NCBI GenBank assembly: GCA_007570785.1
Contig: ML660777.1
Span: 8,630,734-8,694,733, forward strand
Source: Antilocapra americana
Taxonomy: Eukaryota > Chordata > Mammalia > Artiodactyla > Antilocapridae
DNA: 64,000 nt
Direction: 5' to 3'
Positions 34,372 through 46,282 of this stretch are shown here, one piece after another (the stretch's first letter is position 1; every line of letters starts with the position of its first letter). Below the pieces are notes generated by a model. That model was not told where the DNA came from and searched no databases. It worked only from the letters and a program-made list of their open reading frames with translations. The position numbers were made by a program, and so were the translations under genes.

Positions 34372-34810
34372 AGATTATGGGTCAGGGAATCTTTTCTTAA
34401 ATTTTACTTAATAGTAAAGATACAAAGTCAGAGTTGAGTAGTTGTGACAGAGTTCTTAGGATCTGGAAGCCTCAGTTGTTTATTCTAGACGATTAAGTAC
34501 TGTGCTATCCAGTATGGTAGCCACGAGCCACATGTAGATAAATAGGTACTTGAAATGTGACTAGTATGGCTGAAGAATTAAAATTTTAATTTGACTTATT
34601 GTAATCAATGAAAATGTAAGTTTAAATAGCCACATTGGGCTAGTGGCCACTGTATTAGCAAATATATAGCACATTTTCAACATCACTTTGTATCTAGAAA
34701 GCAGCCATAGACAGAAAGTAAACAAATGAGCATGACTGTGTCCTGATGAAACTTTATTTGTAAAAACAAACAGCTGGTCTATAGGCCATAGCTTGCTGAG
34801 CCCTTCTGTA
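34372..34810 (+). mobile_element. hAT-type nonautonomous element, rearranged
   Basis: Three blocks of one element. Plus-orientation blocks are 34372-34417 ('gggtcagggaatcttttctt') and about 34685-34810 ('agaaagcagccatagacaga', 'gaaactttatttgtaaaaac', 'ggccatagcttgctgagccc'). The middle block, about 34429-34482, is inverted: its reverse complement 'ctgtcacaactactcaactc' is the sequence expected between the other two. The right arm of the 185-bp inverted repeat is embedded between the inverted block and the last block. Confidence 0.7.
34501..34685 (-). repeat. 185-bp inverted repeat, right arm
   Basis: Near-perfect inverted copy of 34131-34315, located inside an unrelated hAT-type repeat. The inverted block containing it is bounded by the complementary 11-mers agatacaaagt (34418-34428) and actttgtatct (34685-34695). 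Confidence 0.98.
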
Positions 34811-35089
34811 GACCATTCCTAATACCAAGCCTTCAAAGTCTCTGGGAGCCTGCTTTCATACCATGAAATGAACACTCCATATCTTAATGGAAAAATTGCA
34901 ATGGGAAAGTCTTCCAACAGCCCTTTTGGTTTCTTTAACTCTGGTTATGCCAAGGCAATGTTCAAACATTGCAAAAGACTAAGTAATAGGAGGAGATTTA
35001 ATGCCAAGTAAAAGTAAAGGTAGGCTCTGCAGTATGTCTAAAATAAAGATACTGTGATGCAGATTGAAACACTTTGGAAACTATTTTTT
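34811..35089. other. No recognised feature
   Basis: Short stretch with nothing recognised between the rearranged hAT element and a Bov-tA SINE. Confidence 0.5.
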
Positions 35090-35308
35090 TTTCCTGGTGG
35101 CTCAGACAGTAAACAATCTTCTTTCAACACAGGAGACCCAAGTTTGATCCCTGGATCCAACCCCTGTGTCGGGAAGATTCCCTGGAGAAGTGAACGGATA
35201 CCCACTCCAGTATTCTTGCCTAGAGAATTCCATGGAAAGAGGAGCCTAGAAGGTTACAGTCCATGGGGTTGCAAAGACTTGGACACAACTGAGCAACTAA
35301 CACTTTCA
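35090..35308 (+). mobile_element. Bov-tA SINE
   Basis: Plus strand. 'tttcctggtggctcagacag' is the head, with 'agtttgatccctggatcc' as the B-box region and a short local duplication ('atccaacccctgtgtcggg'). The tail has 'cactccagtattcttgcc' and ends 'gagcaactaacactttcac'. Confidence 0.93.
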
Positions 35309-36394
35309 CTAACTTAGAATACATTAATAACCACCTACCATGGGGAGCTATTTTTTTTATTGTTTCATTTATTGCTTCACAATGTATATCTCCATTTTTT
35401 TCCATTATTTTTCACTGTTTTGCCCACAGTCTTCTAATTCTCCATGATGTTAATTCAGATCTTTGCAACTATCTTCTCAACTATTTTACTCCTATCTAAT
35501 TAATGTATTAGTTCACACTTGTTTTATGCTATAAATATTAATACTTTTCCTCAGATGTCTAATAATTGATTCCATTGAGAATTACTGCAATAAATTTTGG
35601 TCCTATTGTTGTTTTCCATTCTTCTAGTTACTCCCTGTTCTATTGTTTCCTTGTTGGATATGTAGTCAACTATCATCACCAAGGAAAATGCAAATTCATG
35701 TTTAGATATATTTAAGTAAAAACCTGTAGTAGGTAGTGACTATTCTATGTTTTATCAGCAACTATGGGTACCTCACTAATTTTTTTTTCTCACAACATTT
35801 AGAGACAATTTTTCTTATTTTAAAATTATTTGGGTATTTCAAATTTGTATATTTACATCATTCTTTATAAAGCACATATTTCTATGGTACTGAAGTAATT
35901 GGAAAGGATTAGTTTCACTAAGTGTACATTATTTGATAATTGAATTACAAAATTAACCTCATGGGATGTAGAATAAAGAAACAGAAATTATCTGTAACAA
36001 GTTGTGATTTCATCATGAACCTCAAAAATATTTTAAAAAATAACGTAAATAAAATCTAAGGGATATTTTAAAAACAAATGAAAAACAAACATTTTCAAGG
36101 TCAAATTACAGTTTTAAGCAAATGTTTGAATAAATAAGATGCATCATTTAATGTAGTGATTAAAGAGTTTACTTAGAATATTTCTCTTTTCCTTTTTTTT
36201 CTTTACTAGAATTTTGTGTCTACATTTTCATGTATTAATGTCTATTTAGGCTTTTTGGTTTATTTCTTATTCAAAATATGTTTACCTTCTTAAGCAATAA
36301 CTGTAATTGAAAGCAAATTTATTCTGTAACCATATAACCAACCACAGCCCAACATCCGTAGTGCAGGGAAGATATACCACATAAAGGGGAAGAG
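35309..36394. other. No recognised feature
   Basis: About 1.1 kb of AT-rich sequence without a recognised feature. Confidence 0.5.
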
Positions 36395-36500
36395 CTGTTC
36401 TTAGTATGCTCTGCCACTAACACATACATGAACTGAGAGAGCTCTAATATCTCTGAGCCTCAATTTCCTCCTCTTTAAAAGGAATTAGGTATCTTTTAAT
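36395..36500 (+). mobile_element. Probable MIR SINE
   Basis: 'tgctctgccactaacacata' then 'tatctctgagcctcaatttc' and 'ctcctctttaaaaggaatta' follow the MIR core order. Confidence 0.6.
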
Positions 36501-36659
36501 TTTGCTTTCAGTTATGATATTCTTTGATTCTATAAAGGTTATTTTGTTTGCCAAAATATTGATATAAACAGTATGTAAATAACAAGGTTGAGAGTGACCT
36601 CACACAAAGGACTACATACTCAATCATGTCTATGAAGAACATATAGTATGAACTAAATA

Positions 36660-38575
36660 GAAAAAAATAATAATAAAATTTACTAAAAATGTAGGATACA
36701 GCAAAGGCAGTGCATAAAGGGAAATTTATGGAATCAAATGCATACATTAGAAAGAATGATCTAAAATCAATCATATAAATTGTCACCTTATGAAACCAGA
36801 AATAAAAGAAGCAAAATAAGTCCAAAGTAGGCAGAAGAAAGAAATAATTAGAATTAGAACAGAACTCAATGCAGTTTAAAACAAGAAATCAATAGAGAAA
36901 AATCATTAGAACCAAAAACAGGTTCTTTGAAAAGATCAATCAAATTGATTAGACTCTAGTCAGGCAATCTAAGAGCAAAAGAGAGAGGACACAAACTACT
37001 AATACCAGAAAAAGCAATCACCAACCTTTGAACATTAAAGGATAATAAAGGAATACTATGAACAGCTCTATGCTCACAAACATGACATTCTAGATGTAAT
37101 GGACCAATTCCTAAAAAGACACAATTTGCCAAAACTCACACAAAAAGAAATAGACAATCGGAATTGGCCTATATCTATTAAAGAAGCTGAATCAATAATT
37201 AATCATTTTCAAAACAGAAACTACCAGACTTAGGTTCGCTGGTAAACTCTACCAAATATTTAAGGGAAAAAAATCAGTTCTCTACAATCTCAGAGAGAAT
37301 ATTTTCTAACTCATTCTATGAGACTAGCATTATACTAATACCAAAATCAGAAAAAAAAAAAAACTTTAAAGAATAGGAAAACAACCCATTTAAAAAAATA
37401 GGTGAAAGTCACTCAGTCGTGTCCAACTCTTTGTGACCCATGGACTATATAGTCCATGGAGCTCTCCAGGCCAGAATACCGGAGTGGATAGCCATTCCCT
37501 TCTCCAGGGAACCTTCCCAACCCAGGGATTGAACCCAGGTCTCCTGTATTGTAGGCAGATTCTTTACCAGCTGAGCCACAAGGGTCATTAACAAACACTT
37601 CACTAAAGAAGATATGCAGATGGAAACTAAGCCTATGTCATCAGAGAAATGCAAATTAAAACAAAAATGAAATTCTACTATACACTTACTAGAATGGCCC
37701 AAACTGGAAAGGAACACTGATAATACCAAATGGTGGTGAGGATGTGGAGCAATAGGAACTCTCATTCATTGCTGGTGGAATGCAAAATAGTATATATACA
37801 TTCCAGAAGATAGTGATGGTTCCTACAAGACTAAACATACACTTACCATACAATCCAGGATTCATACTCTTATATGGATTTACCCAAGAGAGTTGAAAGC
37901 ACACAAAAATGTGCACATGGATGCTCATAATAATTTTATTCATAATTGCCAAAAGTTGGAAACAACCAAGATGCCTTTCGCAGATGTCCAATGGTACATC
38001 CAAACAATGGAACATTATTCAACACTGAAAAGAAATGCACTATCAAGCCATGAAAAGACATGGAAGAACCTTCAATGTATATTATTAAATGAAAAAAGGT
38101 GATCTGAAAAGACAGCATCTCATCTGATTCCATCTATGTTACATTCTAGAAAGGCAAAATTATGGAGACAGGAAACATATCAGTGGTTGCCGGAGGTTAG
38201 TAAGAGGAGGGAGGGAAGCAAGAGATGAAAAGGCAGAGTACAAAAAATTTAGGGCATTGGAAATATTCTGTATGACACGCTAACGATAGATACACATCAT
38301 TATACATTTATTCATAATCATAGAACATACAACACCAAAAGTGAACTGGAATGTAAACTATGGACTTTGGGTAATGATGTGTTAATGGAGGTTCATCAAT
38401 TGTAAAAAATGTACCACTCTAGTGGAGGATGTTGATAATTATGTAGGCTGTGAGTGTGTGAGAATAGGGGGTACTTTGGGAAATCTGCACCTTCCCCTCA
38501 ATTTTTCTTTGAACCTAAAAATGCTCTAAGAAAATAAAGCATTAATAAAAATGTTTTAAAAAAATAAAAATATCA
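36660..38575 (+). mobile_element. Ancient L1 with internal deletion, split by a SINE
   Basis: Plus-strand L1 remnant. The first part (36660-37395) is from the RT region of ORF2: 'taggatacagcaaaggcagt', 'caggttctttgaaaagatca', 'gaatactatgaacagctcta', 'ctaataccaaaatcag'. The second part (37588-38575) holds the ORF2 C-terminus ('tgcaaattaaaacaaaaatg', 'ggaacattattcaacactga') and a 3' UTR with 'gtaaactatggactttgggt' and 'gtaccactctagtggaggat', ending in an A-rich tail. ORF2 sequence between the RT region and the C-terminus is missing, so this is either one deleted copy or two neighbouring copies. A Bov-tA sits between the parts. Confidence 0.85.
37402..37587 (-). mobile_element. Bov-tA SINE
   Basis: Minus-strand copy. 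The plus strand reads 'gaaagtcactcagtcgtgtc', 'cattcccttctccagggaac', 'gggattgaacccaggtctcc' and 'agctgagccacaagg'. A short duplication ('ggactatatagtccatgg') forms a small local palindrome at 37441-37458. Confidence 0.93.
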
Positions 38576-41107
38576 AAGGAAAGTGGGAGAAAAGGAGCAT
38601 ATGTTGGTGGTAAGAATCACAAGAGATGTTTGCATAAAATAAAGCTTTTGTGAAATGAAAAAAAAAATGTAATAAGATGTAATATGCCAGGGCTGTCAAA
38701 GCTATGCTTTAGGGTGCACAACACAATTTGACTCAAAGTGAATATAATTAACACTGTCATCAGTTACCGAAGGTCTTAATTTCTTAAAGAGCAAGACCAT
38801 GACAATTTCTTTCGATCACATCAGAATCTAGAACAGAGATCTTTGTACAAGTAGGTGCCAAGTAATCATTTGGTAGAGAGTGTCTATCAGAATAGACTGA
38901 CAAATTCACACACAAATATTGTCATTGACAAAGAGAAATGCACCAAACCCAAAATGTAACATTTTTGTCCTTAATATAAAGAACTGTGCTCTACTCTCAA
39001 GGTGGAAGATAGGTTGCACAGAAATTAGCCTCTAGGTCAATAATGAAATGCTTAAGTTACAGTCAGGGACAGAAATTTGGGACATGAAAGACAGCATTAT
39101 TGTTGCATGTCTAAATGACCCTAAGCACTATTTTATAAACCATTAGAAACTGTCAAGTCTCCAATGACATATTATATTCTCATAAAAAGACACAAATGCT
39201 AAATTAAGTTTGAATTTGAATTAGCAAAGAATAAGAAAATCAATTTAAGTGTTCCCAGTGCAATCTCAACCTTTGCACTCTTGCTTTGCATCTGTGTATT
39301 TCATTAGTATATTTTGTTACATGATCATGTAATATTTATGCAGTAACATAATATTCTCTGTACATCTAAGATTAGAGAAAAAGTGCAGTTCCATTCCATT
39401 ATTTTGTGCCCTTTATCTGCTGAACACTCTGTAACATTACCCGGGGTTTGATGATTATGTAATGAGGGCTCCTATTATAATGCACGCTGCACAGTTGGAG
39501 GATTGCTGTGGGAACCTTAACTCTGCAAATCCTGAGTTTTGGAACAATTAAAGCCTTGGTTTTAATGTTACATTCACCTCATTTTTTCCCAAAATATTTT
39601 GCTTTTTTTCCTTAAAACCCATAAGTACTGCAGTAGAAGAAGTGTAACAAGAATTATAGGAAAAAGTTCCACAGGAGATGAAATAACAGCTGCCATCTGG
39701 TGCATAACAGATGTGTGTTCCATGAACTTTTTTTTTTCTTTTGAGTTTTCCTATCCAAGTCCAGACCCAAACACTATGCCTAGCTTATGAGATCTGACAA
39801 CTTTACAGCCCCCAGGCTGACTGACTGCAGGCTAGTGTTTTTTCCTTGAATTCATTGAAGCCCCAGGGGATAAACTAACAGGTTCAAGAGTGATACTCAA
39901 TGGTTCTTTTCCTGCAGAAAGCTGTGAAGAACTGCCACTAAGTTCACTTATAAAAAAATAAAGTCCAGAAAGTTTTCAGTAAAGGATCATTAAAGATTCC
40001 ATGACTTCGAAGACAGATATTCAAGACTTGGTGCCATTAGCAGTTGCTGTTCCAAATAGAGAAAGAAATCACCTGGAGGACCATGTGGTTTCTTCTATCC
40101 AAGGAGAATAATCCAAACCTGATTCTCTGTTAACATTTGCACAAGTGCAAGCCTCCTGAAACCAACAAAGCCACCCATTTTCTAGCACCTGGTCATAGGT
40201 CCTGCGATTTCTAGGGCTGATGATTTCTATCAGAAAGCATTGATGCACATGGCAAGTAATTCGAATTTTATGGAGCCATCTCCTTTGTGATTTTATAAGC
40301 TGAGAGAATTTTTCTAAAAGGTCAAATTACCAAATTCAAATTTAAAAGTCTTTTTTTTGTAATAGTCCATGGAGATGCTATAGTTTCTAAATTTTTGATC
40401 TCTTCCCAAGCTCAAGAGCAACTTAGATCAGCTTTCAGATTTTTGTCATGGTGCTTTTTTTATGGGTCAGATTCATCCATTCTTAATGCATTATGATCAT
40501 AATGCCCTTGACAAACCTTTAGAGTTTTAACAGTTCATTTTCTTTGCTGTGAATGTGACCCTTGTCTTTTTAGCATCCACCTACCTGGCATTAGAGAGTG
40601 CAGTCAAGGCAATATGGGTAGTCTGCACTCTATTTCTGAGACAATACAAACGTCACTGCTAGCACTCACTTGCTCCATGTTTTTCTCTTCTCTTGATACA
40701 GCTCCAAAGTGGCTTAAATTTTCACTGATGATAATTATTTTTCTCTTTAAAGCCATTATCATATAAAAACTTGCTTGATTTCCTTAGGACCTAAAGCATG
40801 CTAACTTCTAGATGTTGCCCTGAATAGAGCATCAAGATGTTTTCATGCAGTATGAAGGGTTTGTCTCTTTTCTTGGTTTATCATTCTGCTTTCCTATTGC
40901 TTCTGATGATGTAACTTCCTGATGCAGTGATACGAGTTTCTGACCTTATTATTTGCCACTTTGTCACTGATGCTACACTTCTCATCATTATCACCACTTA
41001 ATTTCTTCTGTAACTTAATCTCCAGCAATGAACCCCAGCCCATGTGCTTGGGAGAAGGAAGAAAACCTAGAGAGACAATTCAAGATGACCTGCTATTTGG
41101 TCATGGT
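38576..41107. other. Long stretch without a confident feature
   Basis: About 2.5 kb. At 38637-38668 an AATAAA is followed after about 15 bases by an A10 run, as in a retroposed mRNA end, but no source gene is recognised. An 18-bp perfect palindrome lies at 40488-40505. No convincing exon. Confidence 0.5.
40488..40505. repeat. Perfect 18-bp palindrome
   Basis: gcattatgatcataatgc equals its own reverse complement. Confidence 0.95.
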
Positions 41108-41119
41108 ATTAATGTATTT

Positions 41120-41332
41120 GGCTTCCAGGTGGCTCAGTAGTGAAGAATCCACCTGCCAATGTGGGAGATGTGGATTCAATCCCTAGGTCAAGAAGATCCC
41201 CTGGAATAGGAAATGGTAACCCATTCCAGTATTCTTGCCTGGAACATTCCATGGACAGAGGAGCTGGGCAGGCTGCAGTCAATGGGTTTGCAAAGAGTTG
41301 GACATGACTGAAGTAACTGAGCATGGACACAC
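41120..41332 (+). mobile_element. Bov-tA SINE with 12-bp target-site duplication
   Basis: Plus-strand copy from 'ggcttccaggtggctcagta' to the BovB-derived end. Exact 12-base duplication attaatgtattt at 41108-41119 and 41333-41344 brackets the element. Confidence 0.96.
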
Positions 41333-41344
41333 ATTAATGTATTT

Positions 41345-41639
41345 AGAAAACATAGATGTACATGAAAATCATTATCAAATGCAAAATAGTCCTTCATAAA
41401 GTTGTATATATGTCAATCAATATACACTAACGAATATGGCTAATTTAATTGGAGATTAGTGGGATAAAGCTTATTATTGGCCTTCCAAATAGGGCATTTT
41501 GAAGTCTGTGTCCTTACAATAGTCCAGTTCTACAACCCTTTAACTGAAATCATTTTGCAGTCCTATTCTCTAAAAACCTGAAACAAGTTCTTCTGGAGCT
41601 AGAGTGGTAGGGGAGGGGCAGGGAATTAAAAACTGGCAA
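41345..41639. other. No recognised feature
   Basis: Short stretch with nothing recognised. Confidence 0.5.
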
Positions 41640-42060
41640 CATAAGGCAACATAATTTTTTGCTCTTACAGGAAATGATACTTTCGAAGGCAAAACTAATT
41701 CAGCTTTGCTACTTGCACCAAAGGTGTTCCCTGTGGATAAGAATGTGAACCAACTAAATAGCCAATTTAAGACTAACAGCTTGTTCCTCAAGAATAACTT
41801 CCAGGCCCTGGCTTCTCTAAGCCCATCAATCATAAACTATCATGTAATATGCTCTCTTCAATCCCAATTCTATCTTACAAGACCTGACTTGATATATACA
41901 AGACCTGACTGAAAACTTCCCCAGTCCAGGCCCTGAAACCTTGTTTGATATCCTACCCTGTCTTCCCCCTTCTGAAATACTGTTAAGATATCGCCAAGGT
42001 GGTGCTCTTCCTGACCTAGTTTTCCTTGATCAACAGGTATTTCCAGGAGACTTTCAAGAA
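41640..42060 (+). mobile_element. LTR-like repeat, copy A
   Basis: Aligns by eye with 48553-48890. Shared blocks in the same order are a 'ttgct..cttgc.....aa' start (41713 against 48553), 'tgaaccaa' (41748), 'agccaatttaagactaacagc' (41760-41780), 'ggcttctctaagccc', 'gtcttcccccttctgaaata' and 'gccaaggtggtgctcttcct'. The layout, with this block close to the end, suggests the LTR of an old endogenous retrovirus-like element. No internal coding region is seen. The family is not named. Confidence 0.5.
41877..41910. repeat. Short direct repeat, period 21
   Basis: acaagacctgact occurs at 41877-41889 and 41898-41910, a small local duplication inside the LTR-like repeat. Confidence 0.9.
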
Positions 42061-43154
42061 GTCAACAATTGACAAACCTGGAGGTCCCATAGGCAACCAA
42101 TCAAGATGCCTTCATCCCTTATACAAATACCAGGAGAAGTACACGCCCCTGAGGCTCTTTGATTCTCAAAGCTGGATCTTCAGGTTCCATAGTGTTGTCA
42201 TCACACATGCATGACACACAGAAAATCCTGGGTTTAATTCCCAGTGGAACATAAAAATATGTTTCCATTTAAAGAAAGTACTTCCATTAAAAGTACTTGT
42301 TTGCATTTATTTTTGTCTGCCTGAGTGCCCACCATTTAAAAACTCACCTTTGGAAAGGTCTAAAGACACAAAATAGGAATTGCTACCTCTTTCTGGCTTA
42401 TATCAATTAAAAGGATCTCTTTCACATGCTAACTCACGTGCATGGCTTTTCAACATAATTCCACCCAGAATAATATGACACTTCAGTGGCCTTTGGGAAA
42501 CTTTTGGCATGAACGTGAATGTTTATTTTAGAGAGGCATTAAAACAAATAGATTATAGATTCTCTGGCTCATCTGTCTCAAAGAGAGATCTCTTGTCTAA
42601 AACTCTTTCTGACATGACCATCCTTCAAAGTTTGATGTACAATTAAAAAGCACACAGCTTGATAGAATTGCCAAAATTCTGAGTTACTGTTTAAATTAAC
42701 TATATTTTTTTCACTTTCTCTCTATACTCATGTAATATATGAGTATACATGTGTGTATGTGTAAAAATATATTTTCCTGAAGCTAAAGCTTCCTCCCTGT
42801 TTGCAAAGGACAAGATAATTTGTCTTTTGCAGTGATAATTTGATATTGGTCTGAAACATGCAGTTTCTCATTTCTTTCTTTTTTCCTTTCCAACTTCTTT
42901 TTCTGTTTTTTGGGTAACTTTAGGGATTGATTGATCAAAAAATAATTGTTTTATTTTTCTGTACACATTCTAGGAATATCTAATCCAGATAAATACTCAA
43001 GAATTTTTTTAAGTGTTTTTTCAACCTGCCAAAATTATAAGTAATAAGAACCCATGAGTTTGGATTATGATCTTGTTAGAAAAAAGATAAGCTAGACATT
43101 TTGAACTTTTGACATGAGCTCACAATCTTAATTGATTTTTCTGTTACATAAATA
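42061..43154. other. No recognised feature
   Basis: About 1.1 kb without a recognised element or gene. Confidence 0.5.
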
Positions 43155-43222
43155 TAGAGGTACATGTATACCCATGGCAGATTCATGTCAATGTATGGCA
43201 AAACCAACACAATAATGTAAAG
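43155..43222 (+). mobile_element. Very short L1 3' end
   Basis: Only the last 65 or so bases of an L1 3' UTR ('gtatacccatggcagattca', 'caatgtatggcaaaaccaac', 'acaataatgtaaag') with an A-rich end. AT-rich strings on both sides (aattgattttt upstream, aattaattttt downstream) could be a target-site duplication. Confidence 0.85.
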
Positions 43223-43285
43223 AGAAAAATTAATTAATTTTTTAAAAATTGTACTTTTAAGTACATACAACATAAAAAGATGATT

Positions 43286-43490
43286 GTGTTAGTCTCTTAG
43301 TCATGCCCAACTCTTTGCAACCCCATGGACTGTAGCCCGCCAGGCTCCTCTGTCCATGAAATTCTCTAGCCAAAAATACTGGAATGGGTTGCCATTCCCT
43401 TCTCCAGGGGATCTTTCCAACCCAGGGATCAAACCCAGTCTCCTGCATTGCAAGGAGATTCTTGACTGCCTGAGCCACCAGGGAAACCCA
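43286..43490 (-). mobile_element. Bov-tA SINE
   Basis: Complete minus-strand copy ending in the antisense head 'gagccaccagggaaaccc'. Flanks aaaagatgatt (ending 43285) and aatagatgatt (ending 43501) match at 10 of 11 positions, the last 8 without a difference. Confidence 0.94.
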
Positions 43491-43550
43491 AATAGATGAT
43501 TACTTAGATAAATTAAAATGATTGATTTTAGCTTAAAACAATTCTCTTTG

Positions 43551-43711
43551 TGTGCTCAGTCTCTCATCTTATCTGATTCTTTGTGACTGCAGCCTACCAG
43601 GATCCTCTGTTCATGGGATTCCCCAGGCAAGAATATTGGCACAAGTTGCCATTTCCTACTCCAGGTGAGCTTCCTGACCCAGGGATTGAACCCATGTGTC
43701 TTGCGTTTCCT
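43551..43711 (-). mobile_element. Bov-tA SINE, head truncated
   Basis: Second minus-strand Bov-tA, 60 bases beyond the previous one: plus-strand 'tgtgctcagtctctcatc', 'gattccccaggcaagaatat', 'gggattgaacccatgtgtc'. The terminal head is missing and there is a deletion near 'gtgactgcagcc'. Confidence 0.88.
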
Positions 43712-44077
43712 ATAACAATTTTAGCCTTCATAATATCACTACCAAAAACAGTACTATAAGCACAATATTTTAATTAATACATGATTTGAGTTTACCATAT
43801 TTTAAACTTTCAAAAAATATTATTATTATTCCATGAGTCAATTAAATTATTTTTACAAATAGTTCAAGAGCACAAATATACACCAAAATATTTTTACTTA
43901 AATGAAACTGAGTAATAGATACCTTTTTAATGTTATGTATTCTTAATCATGCTATAAACACAAGTATGTAATACGTTCACTTAATTCAAACTTTCCAGAC
44001 TTGTAGTCAACTTTAAGACATTAGCTTGATATTAAATTGCAATTAATAAAATATCTTTTTATAGATAGACAAGTTCT
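43712..44077. other. No recognised feature
   Basis: AT-rich stretch with nothing recognised. Confidence 0.5.
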
Positions 44078-44125
44078 TTTCTTTTTAATTGGAAGACAAT
44101 TGCTCTACAAAGTTGTGCTGGTGGT
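44078..44125 (-). mobile_element. Short L1 3'-end fragment
   Basis: The plus-strand 'tttttaattggaagacaatt' followed by 'gctctacaaagttgtgctgg' is the antisense of a ruminant L1 3' terminus. Confidence 0.6.
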
Positions 44126-45486
44126 AAGTTCTAAATCAGAAAAAATACTACATGCTTTGGTCATTAAATATTGATTTAAATCAATCCTTTTTTCTTATTT
44201 TATATATGGACTGAGTATATACTAAAAGGATATACAAATTCCTTAATGCCATTGTTCAGATATTTATTTTGTCATATTGAAATATGTTAAAACTATATAA
44301 AATGTGATTATAGGGAAGAAAATAGCTAGCTAATTCTTGACGAACTGCCATCTAGTTTTTTATAGAAATTATTCACAAAACAAAAGCTAGACCTTTAGTT
44401 AAAGGTTGCAATTAATATGATTATACAGAAACAGGAATGTGTATAGAAGATGATAAATACACTTTGTTCTTTAAGAGGCCTGTTCTAGTTTATTGAAATG
44501 GTAACATTAAAATGATATATACATACTGATTATGTACAGGCAATTAAGTTAATTATATTGGAAAGATAAGATTAAAAGCTTTAACTTCATCTCTTTCATT
44601 GTTATATATATTGCTACACATATACATTAAAAGTTACAGTAATGGTAATTCAAATATTTGTAAATGAAAAAGGAAGATAAATTTAACAGTCAACTGAAAA
44701 TGTAAAATTTCCATGACAAGAAAATTTTCTTTATTTGACAAGACCATATTAGATGTTGTTCATGACTAATGTAATAGTAAGACTCTAGGATGTTGGTCCT
44801 TAGATTCACATTTCTCAATAAAAACCACAAACATCTTCTTTGAATCATGTTCCATTTAGAAAAATTCTTAAAAATGGTCCGAAAACAAACAGACAGTTAG
44901 GAAGAGAAAGCTTCCACTCAAAACTTCTCTGTAAAGATAACTGTTAACAGCTCCTATGTAAGACCAACAAACAAGAGCCATAACTGTCACACTTCAATCT
45001 GCAAGCTCTGTTTTTTATTTTCACAGTAATTTTTCTTTCCTCTTAGCTGTTATAAGACTCTGGATTTCTAACAGACACTTGCTACCTCTTAACTGAGATA
45101 TTTATAAAAAGATTCCATGCTTAACACTGCCTTTGACATTCTTAGTCACTCATTAGTATTAATATAAATTCAATGCCTGGCTATAATTTGCTTTGATTTG
45201 GTAAAAACACACACACAGCTTAAATGACTGTAGGGTTTGTGCTCATTTTCCTAGATGTCATCCAGTTTCCTTTCATAAGAGTAACTTGTAAATTGAATCT
45301 GTTGATTTCCTTAGTAATTGGACAAAATCACTAAACAACTTCTTAGATAAAAAACAATATACACTTCAGAAAGATAGACATCTAAAATCCTCTCTTATGT
45401 TAAATCTAAAAAAGGAAGTTTCACAGAAATCACCACCTATAGAACTCTAAAGAGATAGGGGACAGAGCCTGTATATTTAGATGCTC
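44126..45486. other. No recognised feature
   Basis: About 1.4 kb of AT-rich DNA. Nothing recognised. Confidence 0.5.
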
Positions 45487-45497
45487 TCTCACTTTTA

Positions 45498-45722
45498 TGT
45501 GTGTGCATGCTCAGTCGCTCAGTTGTGTGCAACTCTTTGCAACCCTATGGACTGTAATCCATCAGGTTGCTCTGTCTACGGGATTCCCCAGGCGACATTA
45601 CTAGAGTGGGTTGCCATTTCCCCCTCCAGGGGATCTTCCCAATCCATAGATCAAACTCATGTCTCCTCCATCTCCTGCATTGCTGATAGATTCTTTACAG
45701 CTGAGCCAACAAGGAAAACCTA
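45498..45722 (-). mobile_element. Bov-tA SINE with 11-bp target-site duplication
   Basis: Minus-strand copy. The plus strand reads 'catgctcagtcgctcagttg', 'ccaggcgacattactagagt' and 'gctgagccaacaaggaaaac'. tctcactttta is exact at 45487-45497 and 45723-45733. Confidence 0.95.
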
Positions 45723-45733
45723 TCTCACTTTTA

Positions 45734-46282
45734 CAGACCTTAGCAAAAAGGCATACCACTTTGGCTATACTCTAAGCTCTTCGTCTTCAGATCTACCTGA
45801 TGAACTCTATTCTATAATTGGATCACCCAATATAAGATCACGTTTAATGAATGGTACCAAAATATTTTAATGCTATTTGAAAACCGCACAGAGATATTTT
45901 GACTAAAAACATTATTGTGTGGTCTTCTTGCATTGGATTTGCAACACAGAATTTTCTTGCCTCTTACCTACAAATTGGGCAAGGATCTGTGTTATCTTGG
46001 TAAACTGATACCTCCCTTCAGTGTAGCCTTGATACCCAAGCATCTTACTTGCCTGTCAATTTCCCATCTTGAGAGAAGGGATCTGGATAAAGTTTAGCTC
46101 AAAGATAAAAGCTGAGCCTTGAATTAAGTCTAAAAAAACTTTAGTCATTTAAAGGGAATTGGGACTGCTTTCTTCTATCTCAAATCTCTTTTATTTCATG
46201 TTTTTCAAGGGACCTAAAAGGTGAGAAAAAATTATACATATTATGGTTCAGACAATGGCAGGTGAATTGAACTATGTCCATA
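45734..46282. other. No recognised feature
   Basis: About 550 bases without a recognised element. Confidence 0.5.
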
